Assembly (NCBI GenBank): GCA_002245135.1
Contig: NGBS01000001.1
Coordinates: 540,705 to 604,704, forward strand
Origin: Proteromonas lacertae
Lineage: Eukaryota > Sar > Bigyra > Opalinata > Proteromonadidae
Length of the DNA stretch: 64,000 nt
Direction: 5' to 3'
Positions within the stretch are counted from its first letter, which is position 1; the number at the start of each line of letters is the position of its first letter. Below, one piece after another: positions 48,103-58,308 of this stretch. The notes under the pieces are model-generated. The model made no database searches and was not told the DNA's origin. It saw only the letters and a program-made list of their open reading frames with translations. The position numbers were made by a program, and so were the translations under genes.

Positions 48103-49728
48103 GATATATTTACTACTATTTTCAATAATGGTTACAGTTTTTCTAATGAACATCAAAAGAACTACTTAATATTTGGTCATAAAAAAATTGGCAAAACAGT
48201 CTTAGCTGATGTTTTAGAAAAACATATTCATAAAAATAATCCAGGTATTAAAATAAAAAGTATAAGTGATAAAGAAATGCAAGTTATGTCTAACAGTTAT
48301 AGTAAACAACCATATATTGTAATTTCAGATGCAGAAGTAATTGGAGAAGATGATTATCCAGATGCAAAAATGATAATATTAATAGCTAATCCATCCAAAA
48401 AAGAGTATAAAACATTTCAAAGTAAAAGATGCCCTTTGGTGATGTATATACCTCCATTTACAAAAGAAGAAATTGAAAAAGTGATAATTCTGAAACATCC
48501 AAAATATAAATTATATCAAAATTATCCGAATTATTTTATGAATAAACGTGATGTAGATTTACATGTGAGAAAAATGGCAGTTATAGAAAAAGATTTAATA
48601 AATCCAACTCCAGTTTTTTTCAATACATTTATAAGGAACAATATGCCTAATATAAGTGATATAGATTCATTCATACAAAGTAAAGTAGGTGATTTTAATA
48701 AATACTTAAATGATAATAGGAGAGCAATACAATCGTTCATTAAGCAGAAGATAAACAGAATTTTGTCTTATAAATATAAAAAGGATAAAGTAGATTATAG
48801 GAAAAACTACGAATTCTATGGTGGTGTAATAGGAAATAAAGGAAAAGGTGAAAAAGAAATAACAGATGAAGTTAAAAAAATTAAAACTGTAGAAGGTGTA
48901 ATAAAAGGTATTAATGTATCATCATTATCGAAAAGTAAATACAATAACAAAATATTTATATATGAAACCAATGAAGATGATATTACTGAATCTAATCATT
49001 TAACATTTATATCTGAAACAATAAGAACTATTGTGAATAGATCTTTATTTAAAATAAATAATAATACCGAATGTAAAAACAGGATAGATTTATTATTTAC
49101 AAATACAAATGAAGCTATAAAAGGATGTGTATATGAGAATGTAATATTTTATTTAATGAATGTAGATAGGGATTTTAGAAATTTAGTTTTTATGAGAATG
49201 TGTAGTGAAAACAGGATTTTGAAAGATACATATATAAATGCAATTGGTAGAAATGAAGAAGAAAAATATATAATAAAACAAGAATTCACAACAATTAGAA
49301 AAAAAATAAAATTAGTGAATGTAAAAAGAGATAGTGATATTAAACCAATAATAGAAGAAAGAGGGAAGATGAGATTGTTAGACTTCAGTTACAAGCCTAA
49401 TTTTCCTGATATTGATGGGATGATTGGTCCTTTTGGTATTCAATTTACAATTAGTGATAAACATACTGTTTCAGCTGAGATAGTCAGAATATTACAATGT
49501 GTATACAAACACTATAAGAATACTAATAGAAACATTACATTGACAAGTCCATTTGGTTTATACTTCATTAGTCCAAAAGATGAGGTTAGTATAGAAGAAG
49601 TAAAGGATAGAGGTATGATATTTTTTCCAGAATGGTTTAAAGGTTTTATTCCTAATAAATTAAGCGATGATGAAAAAAATGAATTAATGAAACTGGCATA
49701 TGAATACAGTAAAAACTGTGTGTGTTGA
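48103..49728 (+). CDS. Second crinkler/RHS-like NTPase module, separated by one in-frame stop
   Basis: The frame continues directly from the previous module after TAA: before the stop EVFAMNKEEIYLMRDCY parallels the IYIRDKYE element of module 1, and after it come DIFTTIFNNGY and Walker A FGHKKIGKT, Walker B-like YIVISDAE, MIILIANPSKKEYKTF. The C-terminal half has the crinkler/RHS tail: SYKPNFPDIDGMIGPFGIQF, TISDKHTVSAEIVRIL, SPFGLYFISP. About 540 residues. No ATG lies close to the module start (first ATG in frame at 48277 is inside the NTPase), so it probably belongs to one long tandem protein of which this is the second half. In-frame stop: mutation, error or readthrough. Confidence 0.6.
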   Translation, partial: DIFTTIFNNGYSFSNEHQKNYLIFGHKKIGKTVLADVLEKHIHKNNPGIKIKSISDKEMQVMSNSYSKQPYIVISDAEVIGEDDYPDAKMIILIANPSKKEYKTFQSKRCPLVMYIPPFTKEEIEKVIILKHPKYKLYQNYPNYFMNKRDVDLHVRKMAVIEKDLINPTPVFFNTFIRNNMPNISDIDSFIQSKVGDFNKYLNDNRRAIQSFIKQKINRILSYKYKKDKVDYRKNYEFYGGVIGNKGKGEKEITDEVKKIKTVEGVIKGINVSSLSKSKYNNKIFIYETNEDDITESNHLTFISETIRTIVNRSLFKINNNTECKNRIDLLFTNTNEAIKGCVYENVIFYLMNVDRDFRNLVFMRMCSENRILKDTYINAIGRNEEEKYIIKQEFTTIRKKIKLVNVKRDSDIKPIIEERGKMRLLDFSYKPNFPDIDGMIGPFGIQFTISDKHTVSAEIVRILQCVYKHYKNTNRNITLTSPFGLYFISPKDEVSIEEVKDRGMIFFPEWFKGFIPNKLSDDEKNELMKLAYEYSKNCVC

Positions 49729-49974
49729 ATTTGAAGAATTATTACTTTATGGTTCTAAATTGAACTAATATTTTTGCTTCAATGCAATTATTTATTATTA
49801 TATCATATGTTTATTTCTTTTTTTATTAATTTAAATTGATAATTAGAATAATGAGATATTTTCATTAAATTAAAAGCAATCTTTTTTTCTTACTTTAATA
49901 TTTCTTTGGTATAACTTACATGCATGTAATACAAACTAGAACAAGATAAAATGAGAATGGTTTGACATACAAGT

Positions 49975-49987
49975 CAAGCCAAACTAT
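49975..49987 (+). promoter_or_regulatory. CAAGCCAAACTAT motif upstream of the acyltransferase
   Basis: The same 13-mer occurs at 56511-56523 next to the ubiquitin-protease start, with near copies at 57113-57125 (upstream of the I29 gene) and 17120-17129. Position is about 35 bases before the ATG at 50021. Promoter or transcription-start element is inferred only from position and recurrence. Confidence 0.2.
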
Positions 49988-50020
49988 CTTATCTTTGAAT
50001 TGTATTCTTATATTTATTCA

Positions 50021-51277
50021 ATGTCTGCTGAATTGACAAGGTATGAATCAATAGTTCGTAGATGCTCTAACAGTTGGAAGCTTCGTATTAACAAATATGT
50101 AAGTAAAGAGCAAGTAGAAGAAGCTATTTACATTCTTACTAAAGAATACCGTTATTTATCATCAGAATACAAAGAAGGTACTGATATTTTAGAATATAAA
50201 GAAAATTACCATCCACCAATGCATTATTTTGAGAAATTTTGTTCAGATGAAGAATATTATGAAGATATAAAAAGAGCAACCTGTAAACGATGTAATAATA
50301 CATCAGAATATTTTATTTATGCAAATAAAGAGAGAGATAAAAGTGAAATAATTGGAATTTATAATCATGGTAATGTAGATGGTACATCATGTATATATTT
50401 ATGCCACAAGTTATGTTTGCATTTATGTGATCCAACTATTGAGCCAAAATCTCACAGTTATGTTTCAGCTCAAGGTAGAATGAAGATTCCAAAAGATGTA
50501 AGTTACAAAGATTATAATATCGACAGAAGTATTCCAACTTTAGTATTACCTACTTATTTACATGAATGTAAAGATCCTGAAAAGATATATACTCGTGTTT
50601 ATACAGGTTTAATCGGTGAAGATGATTTAAATGAAATATTGAAATACACTCATGATGTGAATTGCACTTTCCAAGGTTTATTGTGGATAACAACATTATT
50701 AAGTCAAATGAAGATGTTTAACATCGTCGATTTTTCTAAATCAATACTTTTCCGTTCAGAGGCAACTTCAAGAGGAAGAGCTGAATATAATCCTCCTGTA
50801 TTAGATGATGATATCTTTTGTAGTGGATTCTTTTCTTTTGTATTAAAGAAAATCAATACAGATGATAAGATAGCTGATGTTTGTGTTGATTTAACAAAGC
50901 AATTACATACTACATTAGTAGATCAAATGTATGATTTCTTTTTAGCTGATGATTATCGAAATTGTCCAAAACATACGATAACTTGTTGTACAATGGGTAG
51001 AAGAGCAAATCAAAAACATTATGAAGGTAAATTTTCGTTTGATGTTTTAAGTCAAAACTTCTTAACGGTTGATAATATAAATGGGAAGGATAATGGTATG
51101 AGAATGTATTGTTTCACTGTTTCTGGAAGTGGATGTTATATTAGTAATGATTATATCTATCCCCAATTCACTGATGAAGAAATGAAGAATTATGTGGAAG
51201 ATATAATAAAAATGATAAAATATTGTGTGAAAGGAGAGAATAGAAATGTTACAGTAGAAGAATTGATGAAGATATAA
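50021..51277 (+). CDS. HxxxDG acyltransferase (condensation/alcohol-acetyltransferase superfamily)
   Basis: Intronless, 418 residues from the ATG at 50021 (MSAELTRYESIVRRC). The catalytic motif H-x-x-x-D-G is at residues 116-121 (YNHGNVDGTS), with a preceding strand and following helix as in CoA-dependent acyltransferases. A late segment (FDVLSQNFLTVDNIN ... VSGSGCYISNDYIYPQFTDE) matches the second half of the chloramphenicol-acetyltransferase-like fold. The typical DFGWG motif of BAHD enzymes is not seen, so it fits alcohol acetyltransferase or condensation-type members better. Substrate unknown. The frame is intact, unlike most neighbours. Confidence 0.6.
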   Translation: MSAELTRYESIVRRCSNSWKLRINKYVSKEQVEEAIYILTKEYRYLSSEYKEGTDILEYKENYHPPMHYFEKFCSDEEYYEDIKRATCKRCNNTSEYFIYANKERDKSEIIGIYNHGNVDGTSCIYLCHKLCLHLCDPTIEPKSHSYVSAQGRMKIPKDVSYKDYNIDRSIPTLVLPTYLHECKDPEKIYTRVYTGLIGEDDLNEILKYTHDVNCTFQGLLWITTLLSQMKMFNIVDFSKSILFRSEATSRGRAEYNPPVLDDDIFCSGFFSFVLKKINTDDKIADVCVDLTKQLHTTLVDQMYDFFLADDYRNCPKHTITCCTMGRRANQKHYEGKFSFDVLSQNFLTVDNINGKDNGMRMYCFTVSGSGCYISNDYIYPQFTDEEMKNYVEDIIKMIKYCVKGENRNVTVEELMKI

Positions 51278-51344
51278 ATACTACTTATATTTATTATTTT
51301 ATACTTAAATGTTAGTTAAAAGAACAAGAAGAATTACAATTCAA

Positions 51345-51583
51345 CTATTTATTATAACCACATTTTGGGCATAATCTATTTATTATATTCCTTTCAAATT
51401 TTAAACCTCTTCTTATTGCAAGAAAATTAAAATAATTCGCAATACTTCTATTACCAAAAATTTTCTTCTTTTCAATCAGAAAGTAATTTATTGTATCTAT
51501 GCTTAAATAAGGAGTCCATTCACAAAAGCAGTATTAACAATTATAAATAATAGATAATATGTCATTAATTCAGATTTTATCAT
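51345..51583 (-). pseudogene. Small broken secreted-protein gene
   Basis: Reads MIKSELMTYYLLFIIVNTAF (signal peptide), then after a one-base frame change near 51.51 kb CEWTPYLSIDTINYFLIEKK, KIFGNRSIANYFNFLAIRRG and a final CPKCGYNK-stop (C-x-x-C). Codon composition looks coding on both sides of the break. Too short to assign. Sits between an acyltransferase and a glycosyltransferase. Confidence 0.4.
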
Positions 51584-51676
51584 TTTAAAAATCAAAATTA
51601 TCAAAATAGAATTGAACAAACCATAATCAAATCTGTCATAGTTAAAAATCTATTTTTCTAATTATAGAATCATAAT

Positions 51677-52830
51677 ATGCTGATATTTGATTTATTAATA
51701 TTATTGTTTCTCATTGACTTATCACTTGCAGATTATATTTATTCATATAGCCAAGATCTATTCAATGATACAAAGCCTTTAGGAGACAAACCTCCAGAAT
51801 ATCATAATATAATGAGGCACGCAAATAAAACAACAATAAAAATCCCAATACACCATTATACAGATAATAACCCTAATGCAGCAATAAATCCTTTAGTTAT
51901 ATCGGTATCAATGGGATATGATATTTTGAATTAAGTAAATTCGTATTAAGTCTGAGAAGGTATTATAATGGTTCAGTGTTATTATTTGTGTTAAAAACTG
52001 ATGATTACTTGTTTTATGAATGTTTAAGAAAAGCTAAAATAGATATTGTTAATATTACATTTGAATGGCCATTTTATAGTGATGAAAATAATAACAAATA
52101 TCCAATAGATGAATCTGTGTTACAAAAGATTCCAAGATGGCATTATACTTATTCAGTAGCAAATTTTAGATTGTTTTTTATAAGAGTTTGGCTTGATAAA
52201 TATGGTGATAAATACAGTCATATATTTATGGGAGATGCAAGAGATGCAATATTTCAAGGAGATCCATTTAAATGGAATATAGGAGAAGATGGATTGTATT
52301 TAACAGAAAATGTAAGAGGATATTTATTGAAAGATAATAAATGGAATGCAAATCATTTATTCAAATATAAATATGGTTATAAACTATTAGATAATCCAAT
52401 AATCTGTGGAGGTGCAGTATATGGTAGTTATAAACAAATAAAATGGTGGTATGAAATTGTAACAGATTTTATGTTGAAACAATATATTGATGTTGCAGAA
52501 CAACTAACATGGAATTATATTTTATATAATCAATTAAGTCAAGATGAAATAAACAATCATAAAATATATATTTTAGCAAATGAATATGGTCCAACAAGAC
52601 ATTTAGCAGTGGATTCAAAAATAGATGTTGAAAGAAGTAAAGCCAAATCTGATCAATATATTTATAATAGAGATAATACACTACCATACTTCATTCACCA
52701 ATATGACAGGAATGAGTTTTTATACTTAGATTATATTGAATTTCACACTAGAATTCATTACTATAGAAATGATGGATATATTTATAGTAATAATAGTGAG
52801 ATATTGAAATTATTTAATAATTTAGAATAA
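51677..52830 (+). CDS. Secreted/Golgi GT-A glycosyltransferase with one frame shift
   Basis: Signal peptide or anchor (MLIFDLLILLFLIDLSLADY), luminal stem, then PLVISVSMGYD; after a frame change at about 51.92 kb (next to TTTT) FELSKFVLSLRRYYNGSVLL. The GT-A core includes HIFMGDARDAIFQGDPF, the D-x-R-D/FQxDPF pattern of nucleotide-diphospho-sugar transferases, IICGGAVYGSYKQIKWW, and a late AEQLTWNYILYNQ. No intron has GT...AG of suitable length to repair the frame, so one base is lost or wrong. No close family named. It pairs with the other glycosyltransferase at 44.6 kb. Confidence 0.65.
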
Positions 52831-52914
52831 TTGATATTTTATATATTCAATGTAATTATTTCACCATCCAATTCAAAAGCAAATATATTTGAAAAATCAA
52901 TAAAACATTCATAA

Positions 52915-54523
52915 TTAATGAATTTTTTGATAAAACAATACATATGCTCTGTTACTCATAGCATTATCTGAAGAACTTTTACTCACAAAATTATCACTAT
53001 AATCATACCATTGTCCACTTTTATAATTCTTACATACAGCTGTATAATGACCAAAATATAATGAACCAGAATGTTCCTAAACAAATAATATTAATTATGT
53101 ATTGATATACTGAAACAGCAAAAAGTTCATATCTACAATTCCTATCTGGACCAATAACATACTCTGATAGATCCAATTCAACTGGAAATCTCACTAATCT
53201 TGTATCTTTATCTCTATGTAATGCAACATTTGAAAAAAATGTTGTGATTTTTGTGGAAAATCTTTTTATATGTAAAATCAATATTTCTGGAAGTTTCCAC
53301 AAATCAAATTTCTTTTCAGCTTGAACTTGTTTTTTACATTTATTACAATACCAAGTATTATCTTTAGACAACACTTCTTTTTTTAGAAATGTATTAATAC
53401 AATCAACCAAAGTTATTGGCTTGAATTTTCTTTGTAAACGAGGTTTTTGTGATGATGGAATAATATCATTATCATCATCATCACTTTCATCACTACTACT
53501 GTTAGTTTCTCTTTTTCTTTTAAAGTGTTTGACATTTTTATTACCTGCTTTTATTTCTGTTGTTTTAAATACAAATGGTTTTGATATTTGTTTCTTTGAT
53601 TTTGGTGAGTCTTCTTTATCTTTTAATTTATATCTTGTAGTTATTATTATGCTTGAATCTTTATCATATACTGATTTTATTATATTACTATTGTGTATTT
53701 CTAAACGAATATTAGAATTAGATATTGAGGTTCTTTCACGAGCTTTCTCAATAATTCTAGTCTTCTACTCAATAATAATATATAATAATATTATATACTC
53801 CTTCATCTTTATATTTTTCAAACACAATTTGAGGTAATAATGAACAGTCGTTAAATACATAATTTATTACTGTAAATTCTTTCATTTCATCTATTTATAG
53901 AATAAAATAATAAAAACAATAACAAATACAATCTGGAATTTCAAATACAAATATATATTCCAAGTTATTTGGTAATTCATCATTATCCTCATAAAAGTCT
54001 AAAATATGACCATAATCGTTTGGATCACTTTTACCAAAATATAAATCATTTATATTCACTCTATTATTCTTTTCTGAAATATATTTCTATAGAAAAATAA
54101 TACATAAAATATATATACAATTATTGCTTGTTTAGTCATTTCATTTCTATAGTTTCTATATCTTACATAACCATCATCATCATCATCCAAGGATAAAACA
54201 TCATCATTCATTTTCTGAATTAAAACTATTGTATGATCTATTTCATCATGTTTTGGCATAAATTTCTCATTCAGTTGATTCATTTTATTATTAAAAATAT
54301 TATTACTCTCATTATCAGAATCTTGATTAATTGCTTTATTTGACACATCACTTTGATATCCACTATTACAATTATCATCTATCAGTGATTCTAATGGAGG
54401 TGGAAAATCATTATCATCTTGTAATGAATCTAATGCTGGTAATGGTGGTGGAGGCTCTTGTTGTTGTTGTTGATATGACTGCTGTTGTCGCTGTAATTGT
54501 ATTGAAGTTGGTGAATTTGATCG

Positions 54524-54554
<31 letters not shown>

Positions 54555-56489
54555 GTTGCTGGCTGTATTTCTATAGTTTCATATTCTACTTCAGGAATAG
54601 GTAAAGAGAGTGAAGTAAATGGATCAAATATATCAGAAACATTACCACAAGGACAAACCAAGTGTGATTTATACATTCCACAGAATAAGTCAGATATAAC
54701 ACTCTTATTTCTCTTCTCATAATTTTCCCATGACATTTCAGCTAGTGTTTCAATAGGAATAGTGTTATTAGGATTCTCAATTGCTGGTACATATGGTTTA
54801 ACCAATATTTTATTCAAATCTTCATGTAATCCATCTAATAAATAAGACATAAATTCATGTGAATCTTGTTGTTCATAACCTGCAAATCTTGGACAATGTT
54901 TACTTAATGCTGTCTTAAAATTATCAGGTGAATATGACTTATTATCTACATTCCACATATGATGTAGTACTTCAATATAAGCTCTTGTTAAGTCTCCATT
55001 CGTACCTAATGGATTGTCAATATTAATATCAGTTTCTTTGAAGTTCTCTAAGAAGTATTCTGTTAATGGTTTACAACTACTGATACATTGTAACATTGAA
55101 TTCATAAAACATGTATTTCCTAAGTTATATAATCCAATTACTCCTCTTTCATATTCTCGTGGTTCATTTCTATGGTAATTTCTATTATGATTATATAATG
55201 ATGATGATGATGATGATGACGAGCTAAAGTTTGGTTTTGGACTACTACTTGGAGTATTATTGGCTGAACAATTGTTACTTTTATTGATCTTTTTACATTT
55301 TCTTGAATCTATGAAAATAATAATAACATTATATATACAAGGTGGAAATAAATGTTCATAATCATTCTTTTTTACAGTAACTATTTCATCACATATTTTT
55401 AACTCTAAACTATCATTAATTATATGTTCAATAGTTGCAACTGTTGTATATTCTTTTCCTTTATATAATATTTCATCTCCTATTTTATAATTAGTAAATT
55501 GAGGAGTAAAATAAAACAATGGTTGAATCCTTTCTTCTATTTCTTCCTTCTTACTAAATAAATAATAAATACATATAAATCAATACATTGTTTCATTGCA
55601 AAAATCTTTAAAACCAAAAAAATGAACTATCAATCCATCATCATTCGTTTTTCCAACAATTTGTCCGTTATACCAATGTTTCTTTGAATCCATTACATCA
55701 CAGATTAAATTAACTTGTACTGTTTTGAAGAAATCATTCAGTATTTCTTTTTCTTTAGATAAATCTGATTTTTCTATTACAACTTCTGAATAATCGTGAT
55801 TCATCTTGGCACTGAATGTCTCGTCTATTTCGAAGGGTGTTAATGGCGATTTTCGAAAATACATTATGAATGGTTCTTCTACTTGAAATCTATATGAATA
55901 TGATGATATATATATGAAATATACTGATTCTTAACTCTTTCTTTCAATTCATTGTATTCAGTGAATTCTTTTACTTGTATTTCTCCTACTATTTTTGATA
56001 ATACGAAATTTTCTCTTATGTACACCTATATAACAAATAAGACAATTGATACTCTAAAAATTGCTGGATAATAGATTATAGCAGGATTGTTAGATCCTTT
56101 TTCAGTATCAGTATATCTTACAAGAGGAGTCTGAGGTCCTCCATACCAACTAACCAATTTCAAATATGCTGTTTCTGATAGAGCCTTAGTTAGCTATAAT
56201 GTTATTAATAAAGTCATTCATACAAATTCTCTTTTTATATGACCATCAGTATCTTTACATTTACATGTTACTGGCTATATAATAGATAAACATAACAATA
56301 CCCCTGGATTTGCCAATAATTTGTTTTGTACGTAATCTTTCCATTTCTTAAGCCAATCCTCATCAACGATATACCTATCACACTGTAAAAATCATGTAAA
56401 TACCATTTTTCATTCACTGCCTTAGGCTTCTCATTTAAAAGTGGAAAAATAACGTCTCTTTGAGTAGTTCTACTTGGTGTTGATGACAT
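52915..56489 (-). CDS. Ubiquitin-specific protease, DUSP type (USP4/11/15-like)
   Basis: Cysteine protease that removes ubiquitin. Exons splice in frame: MSSTPSRTTQRDVIFPLLNE; a DUSP domain (RYIVDEDWLKKWKDYV; LKLVSWYGGPQTPLVRY); a ubiquitin-like part; the Cys box RGVIGLYNLGNTCFMNS; GYEQQDSHEFMSYLL (QQD); zinc ligands in CPCGNVSD and YCNKCKKQ; KLPEILILHIKRFS; and the His box GSLYFGHYTAVC with a final NRAYVLFYQKIH. A ~300-residue S/N/Q-rich insert separates the two catalytic halves, as in USP4/15. Catalytic Cys and His both present, so active. At least ten tiny introns. No frame breaks. Confidence 0.9.
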
Positions 56490-56510
56490 TCTATTAAAAA
56501 AAAATAATCT

Positions 56511-56523
56511 CAAGCCAAACTAT
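56511..56523 (+). promoter_or_regulatory. CAAGCCAAACTAT motif just upstream of the ubiquitin protease
   Basis: Identical to 49975-49987. It lies 22 bases before the minus-strand ATG, in reverse orientation relative to that gene (ATAGTTTGGCTTG). Regulatory role inferred only. Confidence 0.2.
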
Positions 56524-56717
56524 TTTTTGATATTTCAATCTTCTTTTTCTCATGTAAAAATTGAAAACACAATATTATGATATGTTAGCTGTATTTAACA
56601 AGTTATGTACTTAAATGCGGCATTTCATTTATGGTCTTTGACACACATTCCAAGCAAAAATTCACAAAATAATAAAATTAATATCAAAACTATATAATAT
56701 GAGGAATCTAGTTGAAA

Positions 56718-57092
56718 TTAATTAGCACCACTTACTGTAGGCTTGTCTTTGTTTAAGTAACCCATATGATTCTTTTTAAACTCTTCTTTACTTAAATCGG
56801 TAAATTTATTAACACCCATTTTGAATGATACATCTTTTTTAGCATTGTGAGTTTCTATTTTATCAAGATTCTCTGAGAAGATCTCAAGACGTTTTCTACA
56901 CATTAAAATATCACCATATTAATATACATACTTTTCTTCCTCAGCATCAGCATAACTTCTGTGATACTCTTTTTTAAATTCTTCAAATTTGTCTACATAA
57001 TACTTTTGTTCATGTAAACGAGCTTCTTCAGCTTTGACAAACACAGCAACAAAAGCTAAGAATAAACAGATGGATAAGAGAGTTGTTTTCAT
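56718..57092 (-). CDS. Secreted I29 (cathepsin propeptide) inhibitor-only protein
   Basis: About 115 residues in two exons. Signal peptide (MKTTLLSICLFLAFVAVFVK), then FEEFKKEYHRSYADAEEE, a short intron near 56.92 kb, and RLEIFSENLDKIETHNA with VSFKMGVNKFTDLSKEEFKK. This is the ERFNIN/GNFD-type propeptide of papain-family proteases (G-x-N-x-F-x-D present) but a stop comes at GAN, with no peptidase after it. Stand-alone I29 proteins (CTLA-2, crammer) inhibit cathepsins. No peptidase remnant is seen downstream, so the short form looks genuine. Confidence 0.82.
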
Positions 57093-57193
57093 TTAATAGT
57101 AAGTTTAAAAAACTTGGCTTGATAGATTTTTAGATTCGTGTTTTCTCGTTAAATAAACTTAATTTTTGCACAATATACATTGATATGATATAT

Positions 57194-57595
57194 GTATAAC
57201 CGTAAGAATATCACTGTATGTGGGTAAACCGTACCAGACTATTCTTAGGTGCCTTCTACAGGTAAGAATAAGCGATTTGAGTGTGAATTAGTTTTTGGTA
57301 CGGGTTATACTGGAGCAAGCGGTGAATTTAAAATTGTGTATATATTTTAGTGTATGAGTAATTTTATGGGTTAAAATTTATTTTTATGTTTTTAATAGTT
57401 TGTAGTGTAGGATAGTAGAAATAAAGTGTATAAATAGAAAGGTAGCTACCTGTTCTACCCCGGCAGGGTAGCTACTTTATATAATAAGAAATGTATTTCT
57501 ATGTAAGTAAGTAGCGTGTCCTGTGTAGCCTAGCTAGGACTTAGTGATTAAATAGTGTGGTGGCCAAGCTACAGAATACGTTCTTACTTTTTTTT
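57194..57595 (+). ncRNA. Candidate structured RNA (or element terminus) ending in T8
   Basis: No open frame. Nested complementary arms: GTATAAC 57194-57200 with GTTATAC 57304-57310; CCGTACC 57229-57235 with GGTACGG 57297-57303; inside it ATTCTTA 57241-57247 with TAAGAAT 57263-57269. Further on, GTAGCTACC 57442-57450 with GGTAGCTAC 57467-57475 (alternative inner pair CTACCC/GGGTAG), and GTCCT 57518-57522 with AGGAC 57536-57540 flanked by GTAGC/GCTAC. GTAAGAA 57202-57208 can pair with TTCTTAC 57581-57587, which is followed at once by T8 (57588-57595), like a Pol III stop. Locally GC-richer than the surroundings. I could not match it to U1, U2, U6, RNase P, SRP or 5S. It could instead be a terminal repeat of the adjacent element. 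Confidence 0.35.
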
Positions 57596-57828
57596 AGTTA
57601 TTTTTTTCATTTATCAAATTAATAATGGATTTATATAGTGTAGTTAAAAACATTCAAAAGAATTTAAATAGTATCAAAAATATATATTTAAAGAATTATC
57701 TGCAGTATTCTATATTTTTTAATAAATCGAAATTCTGACGAGAAACTGTTGTTATAAACAGAAAAAAGAAACAGTTTTGATTTTCCTGATATTTTAGAAA
57801 AACCGTTTTTATCAAAAAAATATAAAAT

Positions 57829-58308
57829 ATGTGTGCTTCAGTAAACTTTGCTTTCTTTTGTTCATTTAGAAATAATGAAGATTATTTAGATAAGTGTATA
57901 TGTGGAACATGTAAGTTTTACTTATATTTTAACCATAATATAAGTGCAGTTTTAGATAGTCCATTACCTAAGGAAGAGATAAAGTCTTATAATGAATTCT
58001 GTGCTATTTGTCATCAAAAGATGTGGACAAAGTACAGTGATAAGAGATATTACATGATGCTTTTCGATATTAAACCATCAGTAAAACCAAGAGGATTAAA
58101 TAGACATTATTTTGCAGTGTTTGATAAGTATATTGAATGGTTAACACTACCTGAAGGAATGGGAAGTGTTCATTTGAAGAAGAATCCTATGTTGAAACAT
58201 TATGTAAAGAAGAATTATATATTTGATGATAGTGATGATGATGAGGAAGAAGAAGCACAAGAAGAAGTTAAAGGAAACAATGATCAAACTACGATAAACA
58301 TACTCTAA
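57829..58308 (+). CDS. Small Cys-rich hypothetical protein with acidic tail
   Basis: Not recognised. 159 residues, no intron. Cysteines spaced C-x-C-x-x-C (CICGTC, residues ~24-29) and C-x-x-C (CAICHQK) look like a zinc-binding pair, followed by a basic middle (KKNPMLKHYVKKNYIF) and an acidic tail (DDSDDDEEEEAQEEV). Lies between the structured non-coding segment and the capsid-type cassette, on the opposite strand to that cassette's core, so it may be either the last host gene or the first gene of the element. The 5' flank holds AAACCGTTTTTATC, similar to the flank of the EF-hand gene. Confidence 0.5.
   Translation: MCASVNFAFFCSFRNNEDYLDKCICGTCKFYLYFNHNISAVLDSPLPKEEIKSYNEFCAICHQKMWTKYSDKRYYMMLFDIKPSVKPRGLNRHYFAVFDKYIEWLTLPEGMGSVHLKKNPMLKHYVKKNYIFDDSDDDEEEEAQEEVKGNNDQTTINIL

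Noticed and set aside
57241-57269. U1 snRNA 5' end on the minus strand (ATTCTTACCTG resembles ATACTTACCTG)
   Set aside because: The bases form one arm of a local hairpin, no Sm site or U1 stem-loops follow, and the window's introns start GTATA, which this would not pair with well.
57540-57590. RNase P conserved region (ACAGAATNCG-TTCTTAC)
   Set aside because: ACAGAA is present but the partner P4 strand and the P2/P1 3' strands are not; too little room before T8.
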